Shown here: positions 56,734 through 64,000 of the stretch, one piece after another | How the letters are laid out: each line of letters opens with the position of its first letter | Position numbering within the stretch: the stretch's first letter is position 1 | Assembly: GCF_900637975.1 (NCBI RefSeq) | Contig: NZ_LR134477.1 | Coordinates: forward strand, 620,001 to 684,000 | Reading direction: 5' to 3' | Length of the DNA: 64,000 bases | From: Actinomyces viscosus | GTDB lineage: Bacteria; Actinomycetota; Actinomycetes; Actinomycetales; Actinomycetaceae | The notes under the pieces: generated by a model | Seen by the model: the letters and a program-made list of their open reading frames with translations, nothing else | What the model was told of the DNA's origin: nothing | The model's database searches: none | Program-made: the position numbers and the translations under genes

Positions 56734-57402
56734 ATGAGTCTGTCGCAGGCCTTGGCCGGTTTCGCGGTTCTCGCCCTCATGCTGACTCTCGTTCCCGGGC
56801 TGGACACCGCCGTCGTGCTGCGAGGGGCGCTGACCCGTTCGCGCTCCTACGCCTTCGCGGTCATCGTCGGTATCGTGACCGGCCTGGTCCTGTGGGGCGC
56901 CGCGGCCGGGGCCGGGGCGACGGCGATTCTCGCCGCGTCACGTACCGCCTACCGGGCTCTGTCTCTAGCCGGGGCCGTCTACCTGGCCTGGATGGGGCTG
57001 CGAATGATCGTCCGCTCCCGCCGGGGTGAGGACCTGTCGGCCTCCACACGCTCTACACGGCCCGTACCAGCGCTCGACGACGACTCAGTGCCCACGGGAG
57101 GCCTGTGGCACGGATGGTCCATCGGCCTGCTGACGAACCTGCTCAACCCCAAGGCCGGCGTCTTCTACCTGGCCACCATCCCGCAGTTCATGGCCGACGG
57201 CGTCCCACCCCTGGTCATGGGAATCCTTCTGTCCTTCATCCATGCGGCCTGCACTGCGGTCTGGCTCGGTGCCCTGGCACTGGGAGCCGCCTGGGTCGGC
57301 CCTCGCGTAGCCGGCGCGCGCCTGACGCGCTGGATCGACCGTGTTACCGGAGGTCTGCTCATCGGGTTCGGTGTCAAGCTTGCATTAGACGCTCGGCACT
57401 GA
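56734..57402 (+). CDS. LysE/RhtB family amino-acid exporter
   Basis: Membrane exporter of 222 residues with six hydrophobic segments. The start FAVLALMLTLVPGLDTAVVL contains the family PG motif. LYLAWMGLRMI-type sequence (SLAGAVYLAWMGLRMIVRS) and GLLTNLLNPKAGVFYLATIP are the other hallmarks. Substrate is probably an amino acid or similar metabolite; not predictable. It lies 80 bp before nhaA on the same strand. Confidence 0.87.
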   Translation: MSLSQALAGFAVLALMLTLVPGLDTAVVLRGALTRSRSYAFAVIVGIVTGLVLWGAAAGAGATAILAASRTAYRALSLAGAVYLAWMGLRMIVRSRRGEDLSASTRSTRPVPALDDDSVPTGGLWHGWSIGLLTNLLNPKAGVFYLATIPQFMADGVPPLVMGILLSFIHAACTAVWLGALALGAAWVGPRVAGARLTRWIDRVTGGLLIGFGVKLALDARH

Positions 57403-57480
57403 GCGCGGCACAATGCGGCGGGACACGATCCCCGCTCGATCACTCGATCGAGGGGGATGAGGGGACGAGGGGGAAACACG

Positions 57481-59380
57481 TTGAGCAGCCCAAACACTGC
57501 GATGCAGTACGTCGACCCATGGCTGCGCCGTCGGCGTCGTCTGCGCCGTATCCAGGTCAATGAGACCTATGCCGCGATCGCCCTGGCGGCGGCGACCGCT
57601 CTGGCTCTTCTGTGGGCCAACATCGGGCACAGCTACCACGACTTCTGGCACACGCCCGCCTCCCTGGCCATCGGCCCGTTCAGCGTGGAGCTCACACTTC
57701 ACGAGTGGGTCGATGAGGGGCTGATGACCGCCTTCTTCTTCATGGTGGGCCTTGACATGCGCCGCGACCTCACCCTGGGGGAGCTGAGGCTGCCCGGACG
57801 GGCGCTCCTGCCGGCTGCCGCTGCCATCGGTGGTCTGGTGGTTCCGGCGCTGGTCTTCCTCGGCTTCGCCTACGGCACCGACGGGGCCAGCGCCTGGGGA
57901 ACGGTCATCTCCACGGACACCGCCTTCGCCCTGGGCATGCTCGCCCTCATCGGACCCAAGAGGGCCCCTCGGCTACGGGCCTTCCTCCTGGCCTTCGCCG
58001 TCATCGACGACATCGGTGCTCTTCTGGTCATCGCCATCTTCTACTCAGGTTCGCTCAACCTCGTGGCCCTGGGATGCGCCGGCCTGGGCCTGCTCGGCAT
58101 CTGGGCCCTGGCACGCCGAGGGGTGTGGCGCTCGCTGCCCTACATCCTTCTGGCGGTCATCACCTGGTACGGCCCTGTACCAGTCCGGTGTCCACGCCAC
58201 CCTGGCCGGTGTTCTCATCGCCCTGCTCATGCCGGTCTACCCGGTGCGCACCACGGCCGTCGACGGCGTGGACGAGGTCGCCAGGCTCTACCGCCAGTCC
58301 CCCCACCCCGGTACCGCGGTTATGCTGCACGAGGCACTGACCTACTCCATCCCCATGAACCAGCGGCTGTCCTGGACGCTGCCGCCATACGTCAACTACG
58401 TCGTCGTTCCCCTGTTCGCCCTGGCGAACGCCGGCGTGGAGCTCAGCGGCGAGACCATCTCCACGGCCCTGTCGTCGCGCATCATGTGGGCGGTGATCGC
58501 CGGCCTCGTGATCGGCAAGCTCGTCGGCGTCGCGATGGGCGCCGGACTGGTTCTGCGCCTGGTGCCGGCATCTCGCCTGCCGGGCCTGGACATGCCCCGC
58601 ATCCTGGGTCTTGCCGCCCTGTCCGGGATGGGCTTCACGATCTCACTGCTCGTGGCCAACCTCGCCCTGGAGGACGAGACCATGCGGGACCAAGCGCGCC
58701 TGGGGGTTCTTCTGGCCTCCCTCGGGGCGCTGGTCCTGGCGACCATCATCTTCCGCGTCGCAGACAGGCTCTCCCCGCTGCCTCCACCTCCTGGCCAGCA
58801 CCTGAACCGGCCCGTGGACAGGGACAGGGACCTCTTCGTCGGCTCCCCGGATGCGCCGCACATTCTGGTCAACTACGCGGACATGTCCTATGAGGGACGC
58901 TGGCGCCTCATGGAGGCGTTCTACGACATCGTCCACCTCAGTGAGTCCGGGCAGCTCGCCTTCGTTCTCAGGCACAAGCTCACCGGCCCCGAGAGCCTTC
59001 TGACCGCCCTTGCCCTGGAGGCCGTCTACCGCGAGGACCCGGAGAAGGTATGGAACTTCCACGACGCGCTCGCCAGGCTTCGCGGCCGGGTCACCTCCGA
59101 CGGCATCACCGCCGCCGCCCGCGAGGTCGGCGTGGACTCGGAGGCCATGTGGAAGCGGATCGACAGCGGCGTGGACGAGCCCAAGGTCATGGCCGACGCG
59201 CTGGATGTCGACGGCCTGACCGAGGACGGCAGCGCCGTGGTCTACATCGATGGCCGGCGCTTCGAGGCGCTCCTCAACCGCTGGACCTTCTCCGAGGCGC
59301 TCACCGAGGCGGAGCTCGCGGAGGGGATCGACTCCGAGGACCTCGAGGAGGAGAGGTCTGAGGACGGGGCGAGGGCCTGA
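57481..59380 (+). pseudogene. nhaA: Na+/H+ antiporter NhaA with C-terminal DsbA-like domain, frameshifted
   Basis: The first frame encodes NhaA from MSSPNTAMQYVDPWLRRRRR through the key Asp pair (AFAVIDDIGALLVIAIFYSG) to VITWYG. One extra G near 58171 then shifts the frame. Deleting it gives WYALYQSGVHATLAGVLIAL and the rest of NhaA, then a thioredoxin/DsbA-like domain (about 180 residues) starting RDLFVGSPDAPHILVNYADM. That domain has no CxxC: the expected site is DMSYEGRW. The TTG at 57481 has GAGGGGG upstream; an ATG at 57457 is possible. Either a real frameshift or a sequencing error at one base. Confidence 0.82.
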
Positions 59381-59440
59381 GCCTCCTCCCGGGCCCGGGA
59401 GACCGGGCCCCGCGGTCCAGCCCCGTGGTCTATGAGTGGT

Positions 59441-60289
59441 CTAGGAGCTGAACCAGTGCTTCTCCGCGGGGAAGGACTCCTCGCGCACCGCGGCCCCGTA
59501 GTCGGCGGCGGCCTGGTGCAGCGCCTGGCCGACCTGCCCGAACTGGTGGGAGAAGCGCGGTGACCAGTCGGTCATTCCCGCCATGTCCGTCCACACGAGC
59601 ACCTGGCCGTCGCAGCGCGCACCCGCACCGATGCCGATCGTGGGGATCGCGAGCGACTCGGTGACACGCGCCGCCAGGGGCTCGGGCACCATCTCCAGGA
59701 CGAGCGCGACCGCGCCGGCCTCGGCCAGCGCCTGCGCGTCGGCCAGAAGCTCCTCGGCGGCCTCGCCGCGCCCCTGGACCCGGAAGCCCCCGAGCATGTT
59801 GACGCTCTGCGGGGTGAATCCCAGGTGGCCCACCACCGGGATACCCGCCTGGGTCAGGGCCCGCACGCTCGCGGCCCGGGGCCTGCCGCCCTCGAGCTTG
59901 ACGGCGTTGGCCCCCGCCTTCATGAGGCGCACCGCGCTGGCCAGCGCCTGCTCGGGGCCGGCCTCGTAGGTCCCGAAGGGCAGGTCGGCCACCACGAGCG
60001 CGCGCTTGGTCGCCCGAGCCACCGAGCGCGTGGCCACGACCATCTCGTCCAGCTCCACCGGCAGCGTGGAGTCGTGCCCGAGCATGACGTTGCCGATCGA
60101 GTCACCCACCAGCAGCAGGTCGGTGCCGGCCGCGTCCAGGATCTGGGCGGTCACGGCGTCGTAGGCGGTGAGCATGACGAGCTTGGTGCCGTCGTTCTTG
60201 GCGGCGGCGAGGTGATGAACGCGCACGGGCTTCCCGCCTCCGACAACGGCGGAGGAGGAGGGGCCGTAAGGGGACTCGGGTGTAGCCAT
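59441..60289 (-). CDS. panB: 3-methyl-2-oxobutanoate hydroxymethyltransferase
   Basis: First committed step of pantothenate synthesis: ketoisovalerate plus methylene-tetrahydrofolate to ketopantoate. 282 residues. Signatures are MLTAYDAVTAQILDAAGTDL, LLVGDSIGNVMLGHDSTLPV (metal Asp), GANAVKLEGG, VVGHLGFTPQSVN and AIPTIGIGAGARCDGQVLVW. Convergent with nhaA and divergent from glnA. In M. tuberculosis panB likewise lies near glnA2 and glnE. Confidence 0.93.
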   Translation of the reverse strand: MATPESPYGPSSSAVVGGGKPVRVHHLAAAKNDGTKLVMLTAYDAVTAQILDAAGTDLLLVGDSIGNVMLGHDSTLPVELDEMVVATRSVARATKRALVVADLPFGTYEAGPEQALASAVRLMKAGANAVKLEGGRPRAASVRALTQAGIPVVGHLGFTPQSVNMLGGFRVQGRGEAAEELLADAQALAEAGAVALVLEMVPEPLAARVTESLAIPTIGIGAGARCDGQVLVWTDMAGMTDWSPRFSHQFGQVGQALHQAAADYGAAVREESFPAEKHWFSS

Positions 60290-60492
60290 GGGGCGAGGCT
60301 ACCCGAGGGCTACCCGAGGTGAAGAGGCGCCTCGACGCGCCGGGCGTCCCCATCCGCCTCCTTCACCGGAGGCGATCCGAAACCTGCCTGACGCACCCGA
60401 GCACTAGGCTGGTTCCAGCAAGAACGTCTCAGGCGGATGACGGCCGGCCGCGCCGTCGGCCCGCTGCCGCACCCCCACGCTGAGGAGGCCCC

Positions 60493-61824
60493 ATGGACAA
60501 GCAGCAGGAGTACGTGCTCCGAGCCATCGAGGAACGCGACATCAGCTTCATCCGCCTGTGGTTCACCGACGTGTCCGGACAGCTCAAGTCCGTGGCGATC
60601 GCCCCGGCCGAGGTTGAGAGCGCCTTCGAGGAGGGCATCGGCTTCGACGGCTCGGCCATCGAGGGCCTGACCCGCGTCTTCGAGTCCGACATGCTGCTCG
60701 CACCGGACCCCTCCACCTTCCAGATGCTGCCGTGGCGAGACGGCGCCAACGGCGTGGCCCGCATGTTCTGCGACGTCCTCACGCCCGACGGCGAGCCCGC
60801 CCGCACCGACCCGCGCTCCGTCCTCGAGCGTCAGCTCGCCCGGGTGGCCGAGGCCGGTTTCACCTGCTACATCCACCCCGAGATCGAGTTCTACCTGGTC
60901 AACCGTGACGCTGACGGGCGCATCCGTCCCACTGACGATGCCGGCTACTTCGACCACGTGCCCGGCGGCACCGCCCACGACTTCCGCCGCCACGCCATCC
61001 TCATGCTCGAGCAGATGGGGATCTCGGTGCAGTTCTCCCACCACGAGGGCGGCCCCGGCCAGAACGAGATCGACCTGCGCTTCGCCGACGCCCTGTCCAT
61101 GGCCGACAACATCATGACCTTCCGCGCCGTCGTCGAGGAGGTCGCCCTGGAGGAGGGCTGCCTGGCCACCTTCATGCCCAAGCCCTTCCCCGACCAGTTC
61201 GGCTCGGGCATGCACACGCACTTCTCCCTGTTCGAGGGTGATCGCAACGCCTTCTTCGACGCCTCCGGCCAGTACCAGCTCTCCGCCACCGGTCGCTCCT
61301 TCATCGCCGGGCTGCTGCACCACGCCTCGGAGATCACGGCCGTCACCAACCAGCACGTCAACTCCTACAAGCGCCTGTGGGGCGGGGACGAGGCCCCCAG
61401 CTACGTGTGCTGGGGCCACAACAACCGCTCCGCACTGGTGCGCGTGCCCATGCACAAGCCCGGCAAGGCCCAGTCGGCCCGCGTGGAGTTCCGCGGCATC
61501 GACTCCTCGGCCAACCCCTACCTGGCCTACGCGGTCATCCTGGCCGCAGGGCTCAAGGGCATCGAGGAGGGCAATGAGCTTCCCCCCGAGGCGGAGGACG
61601 ACGTGTGGGCCCTGTCCGAGATGGAGCGCAAGGCGCTGGGCATCCACGCCCTGCCCACCTCTCTCAAGAGCGCGGTGGCGGCCATGGAGCAGTCCGATCT
61701 GGTTGCCGACACCTTTGGTGAGGACACCTTCGAGTTCTTCCTACGCAACAAGCGCCGTGAGTACCGGGCCTATGACGCCCAGGTCACCGACTTCGAGATC
61801 AGCCAGTTCTTCCCCCGCGCCTGA
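60493..61824 (+). CDS. glnA: Glutamine synthetase, GlnA2-type
   Basis: Forms glutamine from glutamate and ammonia; 443 residues, shorter than the 470-residue GSI-beta enzymes. Motifs: the N-terminal GFDGSAIEGL latch, the metal site HPEIEFYLV, GQNEIDLRFADAL, GSGMHTHFSL, NRSALVRVPM and RVEFRGIDSSANPYLAYAVI. The Tyr of the NLYDLPP adenylylation loop is absent; the equivalent region reads EDDVWALSEMERKALG. It therefore resembles the actinobacterial GlnA2 class. glnE starts 18 bp after the stop. Confidence 0.92.
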   Translation: MDKQQEYVLRAIEERDISFIRLWFTDVSGQLKSVAIAPAEVESAFEEGIGFDGSAIEGLTRVFESDMLLAPDPSTFQMLPWRDGANGVARMFCDVLTPDGEPARTDPRSVLERQLARVAEAGFTCYIHPEIEFYLVNRDADGRIRPTDDAGYFDHVPGGTAHDFRRHAILMLEQMGISVQFSHHEGGPGQNEIDLRFADALSMADNIMTFRAVVEEVALEEGCLATFMPKPFPDQFGSGMHTHFSLFEGDRNAFFDASGQYQLSATGRSFIAGLLHHASEITAVTNQHVNSYKRLWGGDEAPSYVCWGHNNRSALVRVPMHKPGKAQSARVEFRGIDSSANPYLAYAVILAAGLKGIEEGNELPPEAEDDVWALSEMERKALGIHALPTSLKSAVAAMEQSDLVADTFGEDTFEFFLRNKRREYRAYDAQVTDFEISQFFPRA

Positions 61825-61842
61825 GCGGAGCAGGAGGCAGCT

Positions 61843-64000
61843 GTGAGAGACCGGACCGAGAAGCGCCCGCCTGTCGGGGCGCCGACGCGGCACAGCTCCT
61901 CGCCCAGGACCCTGCTCCTGCGAGCCGGGTTCCAGAACGCCTCCCGAGCCGGAGCCCTCCTGGGCGACCCCGCGCTCCTGGCCCTCCTTCCGCCGGAAGG
62001 CGCCGCCGGCGAGGCAGACCGCACGGGAGACTCCCGGGCCGGCTCCTCAGCCGATCACGCCTCGCCGCCCGGTGGCCTGCCGGGCGATGCGCAGCTCGGG
62101 CCCGGACGCGAGGAGCTCATTGAGGCCCTGGCGCTCACCGCCGATCCCGACATGGCCCTGCTCAGCCTGGTCCGGCTCGCCGAGGCCGCGACCGAAGCCG
62201 AGTCACGTCACCGTTCCTCGCCGGACGACGTCGAGCACGGGGGCACACCGGAACCGGCGACGGTTCTGCGCAGCATCCTCGTCGCCCCTACCGCCGGGCC
62301 GCGCGAGCACAGGGCGCGTCTCCTCGCCGTCCTGGGCGCATCCCAGGCCCTGGGGGACTTCCTTGTGGCTCACCCCGAGCGCATCACGGCGCTCGCCCCG
62401 GCCAGGGCATGGGACGCTCCGGAGGAGTCCGACGCCCGCGAGCTCCTGCGACGGGCGGTCCAGGACGAGCTGGGGCGAGCGGCACCGTCAGACAGTAGTG
62501 GCACCGATGGTGATACCCGGGATCCAGACGGTCAGGACTCTGCCGCGGACCGGGCGACCGCCGCGCTGCGACGCGCCTACCGGGACCGTCTGATGGCGAT
62601 CGTCGCCGACGACCTCACCAGCTCTGACCCGATTGAGCACACTCCCACCGTCTGCCGCCGTATGACCGAGCTCGCTGACGCCGCCCTCGACGCCGCCCTG
62701 CTCATCGCCCGCGCCGCCGTCGGGCCGCAGGCGGACGACGTGGCCCTGGCCGTGATCGCCATGGGCAAGACCGGGGCGCGCGAGCTCAACTACATCTCCG
62801 ACGTCGACGTCGTCTACGTCGTCGGCCCGGCCGGGGAGACTGAGAGGGCCGAGAGACCGCTCAGCGAGGAGTACCTCGTGGATGTCGGTACCAGAATGGC
62901 CACGGAGCTCGCCCACGTCGTCTCGGCCACCGGGCCCGAGCCGCCCCTGTGGCCGCTGGACACGGCGCTGCGCCCCGAGGGCAAGGACGGCGCGCTCGTG
63001 CGCACTCTCGACTCCCACCTGGCCTACTACCGGCGATGGGCCGCCTCCTGGGAGTTCCAGGCCCTGCTCAAGGCCAGGGCCTGCGCCGGGGATACGGAGC
63101 TCGGCGCCCGCTACGAGCAGGGGGTGGGGCCCTTCGTGTGGGAGGCCAGCCGGCGGGAGAACTTCGTCGAGGACGCCCGCGCCATGCGTCGGCGGGTGGA
63201 GAAGGAGTCCGTGCCGCGAGGCGGCGTGGATCGGCGCATCAAGCTGGGGCCCGGGGGCCTGCGGGACGTGGAGTTCACCGTCCAGCTGCTTCAGCTCGTC
63301 CATGGACGATCCGACGAGAGCCTGCGTGTGCGCGGCACCCTGGAGGCCCTCGACGCGCTCAGCGTCGGCGGCTACGTCAGCCGGGCCGACGCCGCGGCCA
63401 TGAGCAGCTGCTACAAGGCCCTCCGGCTCCTGGAGCACCGCAGCCAGCTCTTCCGACTGCGCCGTACCCACAACCTGCCCCAGAAGGAGGAGAACCTGCG
63501 TCGTATCGAGCGCGGCGTGGCCAACTGCCTGGGCCGGGGCGATAACCTGTGGGAGGACTTCAAGGACCTGCGCCGGCGGGTGCGCGCCCTCCACCAGGAG
63601 ATCTACTACCGCCCCCTGCTGAACTTCGCGGCCACCCTCAGCGCCGACGAGATGGCTCTGAGTCCTCAGGCGGCGCGCGAGCGGCTCGCAGCCGTTGGCT
63701 ACACCGACCCGGACGGGGCGCTGCGACACATTCAGGCCCTGACCGAGGGCGTCAGCCGCCGAGCCGCCATCCAGCGCCAGCTCCTACCGGTCATCATCGG
63801 GTGGATCGGTGAAGGAGCCGATCCCGACTTCGGTCTGCTGTCCTTCCGCCGCCTGTCGGAGGCCATCGGAGGATCCCACTGGTACCTGGCCATGCTGCGG
63901 GACTCGCCGGTGGCCGCACGCAGACTGTGCCAGGTGCTCTCATGTGCTCACTGGGCCACCGAGCGCCTCGCGGAGTTCCCCGAGTCCATCGCCTGGCTCG
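61843..64000 (+). CDS. glnE: Glutamine-synthetase adenylyltransferase / adenylyl-removing enzyme, 3'-truncated by window edge
   Basis: Bifunctional regulator that adds and removes AMP on GSI-beta glutamine synthetase. The GTG at 61843 has CAGGAGG upstream; the product opens with LLRAGFQNASRAGALLGD. The first nucleotidyltransferase domain is complete, with the catalytic region VIAMGKTGARELNYISDVDV and the later RRIKLGPGGLRDVEFTVQLL. The visible 719 codons end in the linker before the second domain. A low-complexity insert (residues 50-80) is specific to this protein. It probably forms an operon with glnA. Confidence 0.9.
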   Translation, partial: MRDRTEKRPPVGAPTRHSSSPRTLLLRAGFQNASRAGALLGDPALLALLPPEGAAGEADRTGDSRAGSSADHASPPGGLPGDAQLGPGREELIEALALTADPDMALLSLVRLAEAATEAESRHRSSPDDVEHGGTPEPATVLRSILVAPTAGPREHRARLLAVLGASQALGDFLVAHPERITALAPARAWDAPEESDARELLRRAVQDELGRAAPSDSSGTDGDTRDPDGQDSAADRATAALRRAYRDRLMAIVADDLTSSDPIEHTPTVCRRMTELADAALDAALLIARAAVGPQADDVALAVIAMGKTGARELNYISDVDVVYVVGPAGETERAERPLSEEYLVDVGTRMATELAHVVSATGPEPPLWPLDTALRPEGKDGALVRTLDSHLAYYRRWAASWEFQALLKARACAGDTELGARYEQGVGPFVWEASRRENFVEDARAMRRRVEKESVPRGGVDRRIKLGPGGLRDVEFTVQLLQLVHGRSDESLRVRGTLEALDALSVGGYVSRADAAAMSSCYKALRLLEHRSQLFRLRRTHNLPQKEENLRRIERGVANCLGRGDNLWEDFKDLRRRVRALHQEIYYRPLLNFAATLSADEMALSPQAARERLAAVGYTDPDGALRHIQALTEGVSRRAAIQRQLLPVIIGWIGEGADPDFGLLSFRRLSEAIGGSHWYLAMLRDSPVAARRLCQVLSCAHWATERLAEFPESIAWL

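Overview
The window is a high-GC chromosome segment from an oral-type actinomycete. Actinomyces, of the oris/naeslundii/viscosus kind, is the best guess. This rests on GTG starts, the sepH/DUF4193/DUF3710/OB-fold/DUF3159/ceoC-ceoB/APC/TRAM-methyltransferase gene order known from Actinobacteria, an imuA'-imuB pair behind an actinobacterial LexA box, an LAXTG-anchored surface protein, and the panB / glnA2-type / glnE neighbourhood.

Layout. 0-20 kb is housekeeping: a 5'-truncated type II topoisomerase B subunit, a two-domain GNAT protein, an amidohydrolase, a topoisomerase A subunit, DUF5998, an alkaline-phosphatase-fold phosphodiesterase, sepH, then the conserved actinobacterial cluster and the LAXTG protein. 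An ISAs1-family element with a 10-bp target duplication lies directly upstream of the surface-protein gene, before aconitase. 24.7-36 kb is a rearranged zone. A decayed, inverted copy of an ABC-2 exporter operon abuts and replaces the last codons of acnA. The intact exporter lies 7-9 kb away in opposite orientation, behind an AT-rich module (a 36-aa peptide gene plus a TPR protein). That module and exporter sit between two identical 258-bp copies of the 5' part of trmL. 36-44.6 kb holds an SDR enzyme, a PEBP-family protein, imuA'-imuB, a PAP2 phosphatase, thymidine kinase, and a SatD-like gene with paired dyad operators whose partner gene is cleanly split by an IS630 element. 44.7-50.7 kb is an insertion-sequence graveyard: a frameshifted IS1380 element, an ISAs1 remnant, an AT-rich orphan gene, a second full ISAs1 copy, and a serine-recombinase remnant. 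It ends at two tRNA genes, one with an abnormal extra hairpin. 51-64 kb returns to housekeeping: Nif3-like, coiled-coil protein, yaaA, rnpB, a membrane lipoprotein-like protein, map, a LysE exporter, a frameshifted nhaA fusion, panB, glnA and partial glnE.

Most unusual content. (1) The peptide / TPR / ABC-exporter cassette is a candidate undescribed peptide system. It is bounded by direct repeats that could excise it, and it shares about 900 bp of apparently identical inverted sequence with a broken operon copy that could switch it off by inversion. (2) A tRNA gene carries two anticodon-like arms, with UAU and GAU loops. (3) Two matched dyads overlap an apparently leaderless satD-like promoter. 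All functional statements come from reading sequence and family knowledge; no database search was run.
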